Source: Quercus robur
Taxonomy: Eukaryota > Streptophyta > Magnoliopsida > Fagales > Fagaceae
Direction of reading: 5' to 3'
Length of the DNA stretch: 64,000 bases
Assembly: GCF_932294415.1 (NCBI RefSeq)
Contig: NC_065536.1
Location: 2,666,001-2,730,000 of the forward strand
The position numbers were made by a program, and so were the translations under genes. How positions within the stretch are numbered: position 1 is the first letter of the stretch; every line of letters begins with the position of its first letter. Below are positions 1 to 11,927 of this stretch, piece after piece. Below the pieces are notes generated by a model that ran no database searches, was not told the origin of the DNA, and saw only the letters and a program-made list of their open reading frames with translations.

Positions 1-1373
1 GAATCAAAGGATATTGACAAAATTCTTTTGACAGAGTTGGTTGGCAATCTACAGACCTATGAGTTGGGTTTGACAAGGATCGAGAAATCGAGTAAGAGCA
101 AGAGCATGGCATTAAAGGCCAAGAGCAGTGGTACTAATGAGTCTTTAGATGATGAAGATTCTGAAATGAAGTCCTACATTATAAGGCAATTCAAGAAATT
201 CATGAAGAATGCCGATGGGAAGGGCTTCGACAAGGATCGTAGGTAATTTAGTTCCTCATAATTCAAGAGCCAAGATAAAGAGAAAAAGGATGCTAGGGAT
301 GACGGTCAGTACACTGTTCCCTCGGGACCAAAGTGCTTTGGGTGTTAAGGTTTCGGTCACATGAAACAAGAGTGCCCTACTTATCTCAAGACCATCGAAA
401 AAAGTAAGGCACTTGCTGCTACCTTAAGTGACACCGAACCTGAGGATGACTCCAATAATAAGGATGATGGAATCCTAAATGCCTTCACTGCCACCGTAAA
501 TCCTACTGAAGGGATTGTTAAAGATGTGGATAAAGAAGAGGACTTGTTGGAGTCTAAATTTGAGAAGATGGATGAACAAGATAACATCCACACAACCTAT
601 GCAAAGTTATACAAGGTCTCCAAAAAGCATGAAAAGTTGTATAGGTTGCCTACCAAGAAGCTTAGTGATGTGGAGCTTGAGTAAGAAGAAATTTCCACAA
701 AGTTTGATGAAGCCAATCAGACTATTGGAGCACTGAGATTTGAGAATAATTTCTTGGCTGAGAAAACCAAGAAGCTTGAGACAGAAATGTTCCAAGTCAG
801 AGCTTAGTTGGAAAGGACTTCAAGCGCTAAACTCGATGAGATGCTCAGTCTTCAGAAATCAGCTTCCGATCGAACCAGTTTAGGGTATGATTAATCTTCT
901 CCTAATATTGCTACTTCTAGTACTAATATTTTTGTTCCTCCTACTAATAATGTTGAAACTGAGAATAATGATGTTAAAAATGAATTAGCTAGTGAGAACA
1001 TAGACAAAGGTAATCTATCTTAGGAGAACCCCCTAAGCTTGATAAGAAAGAGATTAAGAACCGTAAGACTAAGAAGGGAAACACTTAAAAGCCTAAGCAG
1101 ACGAAGTAGCATCTCTGTCATCACTGTGGAGCAACTGGACATACTCGACCTAATTGCTATAAGTGGTTAGCCACTCAACAGAGCAACAGCATGATCGCGT
1201 CAGGAAATCAGAATCAGTTTCCATCCTTCTTTGCTCCTTTTGGAGATCTTCTCAAAGCCTTCATGTTCCTTTTGAACTTGAATGGTTTTAATTCTTCCCC
1301 TTCACCGCCAGATCAAGGGTTTGCTAAACGGAAAAGTTCTTCCAAGGTGTGGAAGGAAAAGGGCTCTAAGTGA
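1..1373 (+). pseudogene. Copia-type gag polyprotein remnant
   Basis: Decayed gag of a Ty1/Copia-like element, cut by the window start. Successive blocks read as the C-terminal half of a UBN2-type gag, which forms the capsid and binds retroelement RNA. Two CCHC zinc knuckles are visible. The first (about 334-375) reads C-F-G-C, then H and C at the right spacing, but a TAA falls inside it at 346-348. The second (about 1116-1156) is intact: CHHCGATGHTRPNC. Other in-frame stops lie at about 246, 682, 806 and 893. The reading ends with a lysine-rich tail at 1373. No protease, integrase or reverse transcriptase follows, although gag and pol are normally fused or adjacent in Copia. It probably belongs to the same element as the env-like ORF at 11928 and the LTR at 13666. 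I am confident of gag and less sure of the lineage. Confidence 0.8.
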
Positions 1374-2297
1374 TTCTATCACTTTTTCTCTCTCTCCGCT
1401 TCTTATTTTTGTTTTTGTATTACTTGTGTATTTTGCTTTTATGTTTTAAGTCAGTCTATTTTTATGCTATGTTTTGTTTAACATGTTTTTGTTTGTTTTG
1501 TTTTTAGTTTTGCTTTATTTTTTTTTCATATAAAATAAAAAAAATTGAAAAATCAGAAAAATATAAAAACAGTGTGTGTTTGTATACATTGGTACTTATG
1601 TACCTTGGATGGCCATTGAAACAAAGTTTTCTAAACTTTGTATCTTTTGTAGTTTAGATGAGCATCGCTATGCACAACTAAGCAAGTGAGCTTTGTGACT
1701 CGTGTTTGTAATGAGTAAGATTAAGTAATCTCTTGTATTTAACACTCGTATCACTCTTTTTGATGGGAAGGACTAGAAAATCCAAAAAGAAAGGCATAAA
1801 CAACTATTTCAACACTGTTGCTCGCTAATCATGAAATGACATTTGTATGCTTCGACATAACAAAAGTGGAATGTCAAATGCTTAACATAATTGGATATTT
1901 CTTTTCTATCTCTTATATGCCCATGTATGGTTTGCTTAAAAGAAAAATATGCAAAAAAAAATAAAAGTAAAAAGAATCAAAATGCTTTATATATGATTGC
2001 AAGCATGTCTTCTAGGAAATGTGGGAATTATAGGATGTACTTCGAAGGTGATAGTCCCCATCAAACAGTTATGATTGTATGTGAGTTAAAGTAATTTTCT
2101 CATATCTCAAATCGTCATAACATATAGACACTTATGCAATCTTGCAATGTTTTTCACACACAACACGCAATATTCCTTGCTACTTTTGATACATGTGCAG
2201 GTACAATGTGATTTCGCCATCACAAGGAATATATGTGTTAATGTATGCTCACTAAACTGTCTTAACTTGTTTTTGAAATATAAAATTGGTTAGACTT

Positions 2298-2333
<36 letters not shown>

Positions 2334-2454
2334 GGGATCTATGTGCTTAATATTTTTCTTGATTGAGAGATGATTTTGAGAGCTTAAAATGTTGTTTGGA
2401 TCTTTGGTTGAGTAGCATGCTTGATTGCATTCATATTTGTGTTTTTCTCTTCTT
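1374..2454 (+). other. AT-rich non-coding stretch after gag
   Basis: T-rich sequence with many short stops and no recognisable domain; pol would be expected here and is absent. It holds a (GT)n microsatellite at 2302-2331. Probably untranslated or decayed interior of the Copia-like element. Confidence 0.5.
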
Positions 2455-2880
2455 TGAAAAATTGTTTTAAGCATTCTCGATAGCTTCTCGATAGCTCTCA
2501 ACAGCTAGGCTATCTATCGAAACCCTTCAGCTTCTTTTATCGCATTCTTGATAACTCCTCGATAGCTAGTTTGATCCATTGAGAAACTTTTTAACCTCTC
2601 GATAGCTTCTCGATAGCTTCCTCGATCCATTGAGAATCTTTGCTGTGGACACCTCTCGTTAGATCCTTGATAGCTAAAAGGCATGTTTTAAATTTCGATA
2701 GCTCTTGATCCATCGAGGTTTACGAATTCTCTATATATAGGCGCCTCGCGATTTCAGATCCATTCTCTTCAATCTCTCTCAATTGCTTTGAGCCTTTTCA
2801 CCTCCCAAACTCCTCTCTCTCACTCCAAACTTCATTCCCAAGAGTTCTTCAACCTTGATCTTGTTCTTCTTCACTGGTAA
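2455..2880 (+). promoter_or_regulatory. LTR-like promoter with CTCGATAG repeats, TATA box and leader
   Basis: Between about 2475 and 2720 the motif CTCGATAGCTT and close variants occur repeatedly, including TATCTATCGAA at about 2510. A TATA box (TATATATAG) follows at 2732-2740. Next comes a pyrimidine-rich leader (2758-2870) and a good splice donor, CACTG|GTAAGG, at 2877. The best matching acceptor is TTACGTCAG at 11912-11920, seven bases before the ATG of the env-like ORF. I read this as a promoter and leader serving that ORF, with the Gypsy element inserted in the intron. Alternatively it is a fragment of a separate LTR. The motif and the TATA box are directly visible; the transcript is inferred. 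Confidence 0.5.
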
Positions 2881-3021
2881 GGTCCTTAATCCCTCTCTTC
2901 ATCATGCATTTCATATTTTTGACCTAACTTTTGGGTTTTTGGAAAGTTTTGAGATTTTTCAAAATCAATGAAGTTTTTGCTCAATTTTTGGGATGGGTTT
3001 TGTGAAAATGATGTTAAATGT

Positions 3022-4086
3022 TGTTGATACCAATTTTCGTGACAAATTTTCTACAAGCCCGATTCAACCAAGCCTGACTTCCTTGTGGGCTCAATTCATG
3101 TATTATATTTTATTTTTTTTAAGCATGGCCCAAGCCTATGCGACTTATTGGGAGAAATTGAGGAAGTGTGGTTTTAAGGGTATGGTTAGTTCCTTTCGGA
3201 CCTTTTGCATGAGCCTAGCCCATGCGTGTTACCAAGTGGGCAAGGGACACTGGTAGCACCTCAGGCTCATGGAATAGGTCTTGTATCCAAAATTTCCGCC
3301 CTAAAATAGGTTTTATGCTCTGGGTGACTGTGTACCAAAGGCAACCAATTAGAGCAAACCTCATTTATTTCCAAAATTATGTAAAAAGCTTACCAAACTC
3401 TTCCCTAAACAAAAGCAACCCAAGCCAAAACACCAAATTGGTATCATAGGGGATAAAAGCCTCTTCCACTACTCAAAACCAGTCAAGAGCAACACCCCAA
3501 ACTCTATATAAAACTCTCTCTTCAGCTCATAAAAAGGGGCAACCACGTTCTACCTAGAGCCCTGAAACTTCAGAGCAAAAAACTCATTCAGCTATTCAAC
3601 AATCTTACAATTTTGAAGCTTGGGGGTGGAAATATGGGTATAGGGGAACCTTCCCTCTCTTCCTCACGACTTCCCTCAATTTCCTCTTCTGTGTGACTGT
3701 AGGTCAAAATTTCAGATCTGTTAAACCACATTTTCCCTATAGAGCTGAAACTTGAGAGCAAAAACCCACTGAGCCAAGAGACATTCTCACAATTCTGAAC
3801 CTTAGGGGTAGAAATATGGGTACAGGGGAACCTTCCCTCTCTTCCTCATTTTCTTTTTCTGTGTGACTATGGGTCGAAGTTTTAGACCTGTTATGTTTTT
3901 ATGCTTTTCTGTACTTTCATTATTAGCATTTTGATTTTCTCTTGTCAAAGCACCATTAGCCTTTTGTTCATTATACGTTTGGAATTTTGGGCTTGATTCT
4001 CCACAAATAAACACTTCTAAAGAACCCAAGGGGAAATTTGGGCCATTCTCGCATTTTCGGCCCTTGTTGCAAAAACGTCCCCGACA
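3022..4086 (+). repeat. 5' LTR of the Tat-like Gypsy element
   Basis: Starts TGTTGATACC and ends CCCCGACA. It is 1065 bp, 126 bp shorter than the 3' LTR. A segment present at about 10800-10916 is missing here near 3330, a deletion inside this copy or an insertion in the other. A candidate TATA box (CTCTATATAAAAC) lies at about 3503. A second, related block beginning near 3640 repeats within the LTR at about 3790 (the GGGGAACCTTCCCTCTCTTCC phrase), so the LTR contains an internal duplication. Confidence 0.92.
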
Positions 4087-4108
4087 TTTTGGCAACTCTG
4101 CTAGGGAG
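4087..4108 (+). promoter_or_regulatory. Primer binding site of the Gypsy element
   Basis: TTTTGGCAACTCTGCTAGGG directly follows the LTR end. It resembles the TGGCGACTCYGYTGGGG primer site of Tat/Ogre-type elements, with one C-to-T-type decay in the core. The priming tRNA is not assigned here. Confidence 0.7.
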
Positions 4109-5570
4109 TCAAGCAGCTGACACAAGAGAAATGATGCCTCCAAAGGTGTGGAACCAGCAAAGAGATGATGTTTCTCACACCAACTTGTCGTTCCAAGGGA
4201 AGTTGTATGATGCTTTATCACGCAAGAAGAGCATTGTGAAGTTGAGCTTGAAAAAGTTCTATCCTTAGCTCATTGAGCTGCTGGAGATGCTCCAAATCAT
4301 GTGACGAAATCGCTCCAACCTCCAGAAACCACCCAAGAAGTGAAGGATGGAGGGAGAATCAACTTTCTTATTCAATGGAAAAAAAAAAAAATTTCTTCCA
4401 CTCATCCATATATATATATATATATATATTTAGCTATCATTCTTATGGATGAATTATCATTTATCTCTTGCTTTACATGATATTTGTGAAAAAAATTTTG
4501 TTGTAACTTGAAAATGCAAAAATGGCGAGCCACAAATCCAATCGTGAAGGGTATGATGGTTCCAACCAATAATCAACAATGCAAAGCTCTAAACATCAAT
4601 TTCAAAACCAAGAACCCCTCACGCACTGAGCATATGGGAGTCGCGGGTGATTGACTCATTTTGGCACAACAATAATTGCCATTGTGTGCGACCCTTCGTA
4701 GCTGAATATTTTTGGCGTCACCGCTAAATGAAGTCTTCACCAAAGAGCTAAAAGCCATAACTAAATGGCCTACCGTAAGGCGCTAGACATTCCATGCACC
4801 AAGCCTTGAGGTTGTGACACACCATACATCAAGTCTTTAAGAAGTGACATTTCATAAGCCAACTTTTGAAGTCATACGAGCGACATACTATCGTTTAAAG
4901 CATGCTTAAGCTAAGACTCTCGAGCACTCTCTTCGCTAATTCATTTTTTTTATACATATCGTTTAAACCATTTTAATCTTTCAAATTTTTAATCAAAATA
5001 TTTTTTATAAGTCGTTTATGCTATTTCGCTTGGCCATGACTATCACTTACTAATATAAATCACATTTGCACTTAGGGTGAAATGGAATCCTTCTCAAAGC
5101 ACCCAATGACAAAGAAAATCCAAACTCAATTCCCTTTCACCGAAGCTGTGACACGCTTATGAACGCTAAGCTATGACGAGCTCACGCATCCAAAATCTTG
5201 GTTGATCCGCGCACGCCAAGCCATAGCATGTTCATATATCTCAAGTCATGACAAGCGCATGCATTCTAAGCCATGACAACACCTTAATCCTCCTTGAGTT
5301 TGAGATTATACTTGAAGAGGGAAGTTCAAACGTTGCCATCATTAAGAAAATTGTTCTTGTCACTCAATTCTTGCAATTGAAATCTGCGGCCAAGCCAACT
5401 AATAAGGAAAGTTTGCGCTCACCTTTGAAGAATGCTTCACTAGAGCTCACTCTAAACATTGATGTCAAACAACTCAAAAATCACAAGTTAGTTGCTGGAA
5501 ATCCATTCCAAAGATTTTCGAGTGGAATCTTAGTATTGATGTGAAAGCTCGGAATAAGTAGCATAAAGGC
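4109..5570. other. Decayed interior of Gypsy element, 5' part
   Basis: No conserved domain is visible. It contains an (AT)n tract at about 4408-4430 and a short open stretch at 5248-5541 (98 codons) with no family match I can defend. Gag and the protease/reverse-transcriptase region would be expected here but are unrecognisable or deleted. Confidence 0.5.
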
Positions 5571-5576
5571 CAATGA

Positions 5577-5875
5577 AAAAAATTGTTGTGCTAGGGATGC
5601 AACAACCCTATACCGACGTCTCTAATGCTTAGCCCATCATTGTCCGAAAGTTAGAAGCTAAGCAAAGCAAAGTATGGAGTTGCTATTTGCAATACCATGT
5701 ATCTTCGACAAAGAGGCTAACTAAAGTGTGGGAGAAAAACTGTGGTGCTGGGAATGAAACAACCTTATACCGACATCTTCGACGCTTTGCCTATCATTGT
5801 CCCAAAATTAGAAGCCAAGTTAGCTGAGTATAGAGACGTTGTCTATGGCGCAACAAATCTTCAACAAAGAGGAAT
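5577..5875 (+). repeat. Direct duplication of about 160 bp
   Basis: The block beginning near 5582 (TTGTGCTAGGGATGCAACAA) is repeated near 5738 in diverged form (TGGTGCTGGGAATGAAACAA). Both copies continue through ACCGAC-TCTTC-ATTGTCC and end at CTTCRACAAAGAGG. The copies abut, so this is a local tandem duplication inside the dying element. Confidence 0.7.
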
Positions 5876-5904
5876 TATATTCTGCCCTCTATATAGCACT
5901 CCAA

Positions 5905-6200
5905 GCTTCCAAGTGCACTCCAAGCTTATACGCACACACCATATAAGCCTTCAAGACGTGAGCCCTCCATAGCCTTTTATACTTAGGGGCTTGAACTCAT
6001 CGGACCTATCCATTCACCCTTGAATGAGTACATTCGGGTCTTTGCCGCCACTAAATAGTTCACTAAGTGGGCAGAAGCAATTTGACTCGAGCAAAGCGAT
6101 GGGAATGGTTGTAGCCAAACTCATCAAGAAGCATATCATTTGTTATTTTGACGTCTCATTCGTAAGCGACAACAATACGTCTCGCTTATACCAATTTTTG
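5905..6200 (+). pseudogene. Gypsy integrase core remnant
   Basis: Reading across frames gives the start of a retroviral-type integrase. An HAxxI-SLQDVSPP-PF segment (about 5915-5975) is followed by GLELIGPIHSPLNEYIRV (about 5988-6040). Then come FTKWAEAI (about 6057-6085), VAKLIKKHIICYFDVSF (about 6111-6160) and a VSDNNT near the second catalytic Asp. Integrase would insert the element's cDNA into the genome. Stops occur inside (TAG at about 5984, TAG at about 6054, TGA at about 6085), and a frameshift lies near 6095 between the two halves. The order and spacing match the Gypsy core domain, so I am confident of family but not of subfamily. The region after the second Asp passes straight into repeats, so the catalytic Glu is lost. 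Confidence 0.78.
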
Positions 6201-6960
6201 AAGGCAAGCCCTATGAAATACTAGGAAGCCGACGAACTATCATATTATCCAAGCATGGTGAGATCCCTACATGCAAAGGTGCAATGCCTTCAATAAGGTG
6301 CGGAAAGCCAACACTTTCTTCTAATGAGAAACCTTGCGAAACGGCAGGAAAACCAACAAATTACTCTTACGGCAAAGCCTCTACAGTAAAAGAAAATGCT
6401 CTCAATAAGGTAAGGAAAGCCAAACACATACTCTCTCAATGGTAAGCCCTATCAAATGGCTAGGAAGCCAATGAGACGTTTTATCATGGCGATACCCTTA
6501 CTTGTGAGGGCACGACTAGCCCTTAACAAAGTAGGGAAGCCAATGCGACCTCAAAGGAAATCCTTATCGAATGATTAGGAAGCCAACGAGATGTCATATC
6601 ATTCATATGTGGCAAGACCCCTACTTGCGAGGATGCAATGCCCTCGACAAAGTAGAGAAAGCCAACATTTTCTTGACGGCAAGCCTTTCAAAGTGGTAGG
6701 GAAGCCAACATAACATCTTAAAATTCAACCACGGTGATCCACTACATGCGGGGACATAGCCAGCCCTCAAAAGAATGAGAAAGCCGATGCATAAACCTTA
6801 TAAAGTGGCAAGGAAGTCAATAAACTATTACCCCATTGCTGAATGATAATTCGTTATATGCAAGGATACAACTCCTCAAGAGAATGGCAAAATCGTGCAT
6901 TTTATAGGGCGTTATATGCAAGAATGTGATTTCTTCAAAATTGATAGTAATACAAGCTTC
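6200..6960 (+). repeat. Degenerate tandem repeats around AGGAAGCCAA
   Basis: The phrase (A)GGAAGCCAAY recurs about every 50-90 bases (for example near 6220, 6308, 6410, 6460, 6530, 6570, 6655, 6700 and 6805). Between copies lie recurring 'CCCTACTTGCGAGG' and 'GCAATGCCCTC' phrases. The array is old and strongly diverged. It lies downstream of integrase, where Tat-lineage Gypsy elements are known to carry variable tandem repeats. Confidence 0.65.
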
Positions 6961-9900
6961 ATTCAAGCCGCTGTCTGTGAGAACACAATCAGCCTTTACG
7001 AAACAGTGACAAACAAGTGCACCATGAGCCGCAGCATGCGCAAACGCAGCCCATATGTGGGGGTTTCTTGAAACTAAAGAAATAGCAACCTAGTGTATGT
7101 TGACTACCAAGCGGCGAGCCAAGCTTCAATACATATGAGGTGCTATTTGTGAAACCAAATCTACCTGTCAATAGAGCGCTGAAAAATGGTGCACAGACAG
7201 CGAGACGTGCACTTAGCCAAAACCTTTTTGCGAGGGCATGACAACCAAGCAACATGTCTACTAACTTGCCCTTGCAAAGGCAAAGCCATATTCACAACAT
7301 ATCCAATTAAGCATGAGTTATTCTCAAGAGACTACGTGTATATAATCTATCAAAATTATGCTACTTCATCACAAGGTGCATTCAACCCTTCCAAGCAAGC
7401 TTTTCTCAATATATTCAAATGGTCACAGCCATACAAGAGTTGTTTTCGTAACAAAAACGTGTTCATAGCTTATTGAAGAAAGGTAGAAACTTATTCTCAA
7501 GGTACAAAATACAAACTATTCACATCCTTAAGGTACAAATCATTCTTTTCATTCCAAAATTCAAATTACATGTTGAGACATAGTATATGTGTTTCTTTGT
7601 ACAAAATAAAAATTGTACTTACTAACCATAACAGTACAAATTCAAAGTGGCACCAATATAACTAGACAGGAGTTACTCTATACATAAGTGGGCTGTCCAC
7701 AAAGGTGGAATACAAGGGAAAATGTTTCCAAGGCAACAGCCCATATTACACACTTGAACTAGTTTGAAATTTCAAAACTTGGGGCTTAATACAAGACAAT
7801 CGGATAAAAAGAAGAAGGGGAAAGCAAGAAAGGAGGCAAAGGAAAAAGTTGAAGCAATGTCGTAGTCCCTATCCAACATCACCATCTTTGGGACATTGGC
7901 TTGTAATCGCTCTCTTCTTTACTTCGAAGCCGCAAGTGAGAGACGGACTAAAAATGGCCCAAAGTTATTAGCAGCAGCCATGGTACCATCTATTGCAGTT
8001 CTATGTTGTTGTTCGCAGCGGCTTTAATCTCAGAAAATGAAGCATTGGCAATGGGATTGGCCTCGAGAATGAAAGTCCCAATGACGGCATCACAATTGTC
8101 TAAGCCACAATCATCCTACAAGAAATCATAGTACAACTCACTCAATATACTATTATATGCAATCAAGAAAAGAAAATGAAGAAAGATATGTGACTTACCA
8201 AGTGAGTTACAAAGTTCCCACTCAACAATGGTGTATCTCCCAAAGTATACTTATTCTATGCAGGACGGCAATGCAACGCACTCAATAATCCCTATTGGCA
8301 TGAAAAGGGGTTGGCAATGAGTTTTGACTTCTCACAATAGATTTTATGTTGCCAAAGAAATCCGGGGCTTCATTCTCAAACAAATGGAGCTGCTACATTA
8401 CCACAAGTGAAAGCATCTCGACATAACGACGTTTCATTGAACATTTTTTATAGCCACACAACAAAGAGGAATCTCCTACTTGCTCACAAGTTACACCATT
8501 CATCATTTTAGCGTACACAACAGCTATTTTACAAGGCGACCTCTCATGTTATCATGGTCAATCTGGTCCTATCAAGGCCCAAGATGCGAGGGTTGTTATA
8601 GATGGGCAATGCCACAATCAAATAATATACGCTCTATGAAATCATTAATAATAGTTTCACCAACACTCTCCTCTTCATCACAACAAACATGAAGCAACAA
8701 CAACTTGTGACTCTGCATTTTATTCGCATTCGCCATGATAACACAATATTGGGGGCTACCAGTGCCAGCACATACAGCAACTATGTCACACCCTTATACT
8801 ACATCGCCAAGTGATATTTTAGCTCCATTCCATCTCAAATGTGCTATACGGCTAGCAATATCACTTATCGCTCATGGTTATAGCTTCATCGAAACAAATC
8901 TTGGCAAACGTAATCTTATCAAATTAACCAACAATTAAGCAACTCAAGAAAATTGAAGCATCCTTAATGTGGTACAATTTGCATAGAGTTTCAAGATAGC
9001 CTTTCATTCATCATCATCTTCTCCTATGGACCCAAGTCAAATTTACAGTCAAGTATGCTACTTCTACTTCCAACACCAATACCAACTCAATATCAGGCAT
9101 GGTCGTGCTACGAACTGATTTTCATGCCTTGCGACTATCGAAATCAATAAGGAGTCTACTTCGATATGAAATTCGGATTCAATTACAATGACTCAACCTT
9201 ATGGGTCAGTACCTCGTGGTATCTGCGATCTCCTAAGGAAGAGCCAACCTACGCATCAACGACACTATTCATTCAACATGTTGCCAAATACATCCAAGAG
9301 ATCGGCAAAAAAAAAAAAAAAAGTTAACTCACCGAGGTGAGCGTCGCATCTAACTTTATCGAGCTTGCACAAAGAACAGATTCAACATCATGTCGCCACT
9401 TTCGGCATCAAATCTCTTACAACAAAATCCTCGCTCCTTAGTGAGGAAGGTTCCTTCCTCTTCACCAACAACATTGCTTAGCCAAAATTGGTATAGATGG
9501 TCTAGCAGCCATGGGCGGCAATCTATCGCAAACCTCCACTAACATCATCGATGGAACAACTCTACTCTTTGTCGATGGGTTTCCTCTTCCTTTAGCGATG
9601 GCACTTCATCCCACCTAAATCCTGACATTTTGCACGGTGGACAGTGCTAAGCTCTTCAAGTTTATGCTTTCCACCAACAAAGATCTCCTCTAGTCCTCCG
9701 TTTCACCGTCATCATCTCACCGCCCTTGGGTTTAAGCAAATGTGGGTTAAAACAAATATTCATAGCTCTTGAAGTGAATAACGAAGAATAGAAGAAAGTA
9801 TGAAAGATGACATGTCAGTGGAGAAGAAGAAAAGGCCACCAAAGGAAGCCAAAAAAAAGTGGCGTGAAACTTTGGTAAATCTAAAAAAAGAAAAAAGAAG

Positions 9901-10488
9901 GAAAAGCTTTCCATCATTAATAATAGGAGGATTTTGCTCCTACACTCCTACAATAACAACGAGAGGGGGAGAAGAATAGCCTAAAGCATGTGGCGTGAAA
10001 TTTAAAAGAAGACATGGAGTCATCTGGAGCAAACCAAGGAAATGAAAAGGTGAGATGGTTTTTTTAAGACAAGCCAAAAACCAAGGTTTATATGGCAAAG
10101 CTTAAGTGACGTGGTGGGCTTAAAGCCACACACCATCCAATTGAAGGAATGCTAAAGTTACCTGGTGGTGCATAGAAAAACCATAGAAACAATAAGAAGA
10201 TACTATGAAGGCGTTGACTTGAGATGTGTGGACATGAAGGCTATTGGTCAAATAGTTGGACTAAAGCTTAAAGTTGTCCCGAATAAATTTCATCAAGTTA
10301 CATTCGACTTTTCCGAGCTCCACAACTCACCTTATTTCTACAAATGAGCTCCATTGACCCGCATCTTCTCAATGAAAAATAGAGCGTTTGGGGTAAATTA
10401 TTTTCCAAACCCGCAACATATGCAAGTAATGGGAAACATCAACTACTCACACCGCATGCCGCAAGCGCCACGTGTGCTCGGGGGCTAA
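6961..10488. other. Decayed 3' interior of Gypsy element
   Basis: No ORF above about 96 codons and no recognised domain. A poly-A run lies at 9310-9323. Lysine/glutamate-like purine-rich stretches occur near 7800 and 9780-9920. The last bases, GTGCTCGGGGGCTAA (10474-10488), form the polypurine tract. Confidence 0.5.
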
Positions 10489-11679
10489 TGTTGATACCCA
10501 TTTTCGCGACAAATTTTCTACAAGCCCGATTCAACCAAGCACGACTTCCTTGTGGGCTCAATTCATGTATTATATTTTATTTTTTTAAGCACGGCCCAAG
10601 CCCATGCGACCTATTGGGAGAAATTGTGGAAGTGTGGTTTGGAGGGTATGAGTTAGTTCCTTTCGGACCTTTTGCATGAGCCTAGCCCATGCGTGCTACC
10701 AAGTGGGCAAGGGACGCTGGAAGCACCTCAGGCTCATGGAATAGGTCTTATATCCAAAATTTCCACCCTAAAATAGTTTTTATGCTCTGAATGACTGTGG
10801 CCTAAAGTTTCTGCTCTAACCCACTTTTACCTTTAAAACATATTTGGCTCCCATTAGCTAACTCCATCTGCTAGACCTCACTTAGGTGAGCCTCCCAATG
10901 GTCTGAAATGTCTGACCAAAGGTAACCAATTAGAGCAAACCTCCTTTATTTCCAAAATTATGTAAAAAGCTTACCAAACTCTTCCCTAAACAAAAGCAAC
11001 CCAAGCCAAAACACCAAATTGGTATCATAGGGGATAAAAGCCTCTTCCACTACTCAAAAACCAGTCAAGAGCAACACCCTAAACTCTATATAAAACTCTC
11101 TCTTCAGCTCATAAAAGGGGGCAGCCACCTTCTACCTAGAGCCCTGAAACTTCAAAGCAAAAAACTCATTCAGCTATTCAACAATCTTACAATTTCGAAG
11201 CTTGGGGTGGAAATATGGTATAGGGGAACCTTCCCTCTCTTTCTCACGACTTCCCTTAATTTCCTCTTCTGTGTGACTGTGGGTCGAAATTTTAGACCTG
11301 TTAAACCACGTTTTCCCTATAGAGCTGAAACTTGAGAGCAAAAACCCACTGAGCCAAAAGACATTCTCACAATTCTGAACCTTAGGGGTGGAAATATAGG
11401 TACAGGGAAACCTTCCCTCTCTTCCTCACGACCTTCCTCATTTTCTTTTTTTGTGTGACTGTGGGTCAAAATTTCAGACCTGTTATGTTTTTATACTTTT
11501 TCTGCACTTTCATTATTAGTATTTTGATTTTCTCTTGTCAAAACACCATTAACCTTTTGTTCATTATACATTTGGAATTTTGGGCTTAATTCTCCACAAA
11601 TAAACACTTCTAAAGAACCCAATGGCAGATTTGGGCCATTCTTGCATTTTCAGCCCTTATCGCAAAAATATCCCTGACA
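10489..11679 (+). repeat. 3' LTR of the Tat-like Gypsy element
   Basis: Direct repeat of 3022-4086: starts TGTTGATACC, ends TCCCTGACA. It is 1191 bp and holds the extra segment at about 10800-10916 missing from the 5' LTR. It is followed directly by the AATGT target duplication. Confidence 0.92.
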
Positions 11680-11927
11680 AATGTTCATGCATTGCATCAC
11701 ATTTGCATTATAACAATGTTTCATGCATTTTAGATGTGTGTTTACTCTGTTGCTATGTTGTGTGCTAAAAGGTTTGGATTGGGCTGAGCCCATGATGCAT
11801 TTAAATTTGCATGTCAAATGTTCATGCATTTTCGTGCATACATACCTTCAAGTTTTTATATTTTTATATATCTGTCTTGTTGGTGTTTTTTTGATTGTCT
11901 CTCTCTCTTTCTTACGTCAGTTGCATC

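Larger units (their letters stand above)
3022..11679 (+). mobile_element. Complete Tat-like Ty3/Gypsy LTR retrotransposon, decayed interior
   Basis: Two long direct repeats bound the element (3022-4086 and 10489-11679), each starting TG and ending CA. The 5-bp target duplication AATGT is exact (3017-3021 and 11680-11684). One base-pair step after the 5' LTR comes a primer-binding-site-like TTTTGGCAACTCTGCTAGGG, the form common in Tat/Ogre-type Gypsy elements. A G-rich tract (CTCGGGGGCTAA) immediately precedes the 3' LTR. The 6.4-kb interior has no long ORF. Integrase remnants lie at about 5905-6200, followed by degenerate tandem repeats. The element sits inside the Copia-like element, so it is younger than that one. 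Orientation follows from the primer site and polypurine tract. It cannot be autonomous in this state. Confidence 0.9.

Noticed and set aside
3802-4221. 139-codon reading on the minus strand
   Set aside because: It lies across the end of the 5' LTR and the primer site of the Gypsy element; the 3' LTR copy does not keep it open, and no domain is visible.
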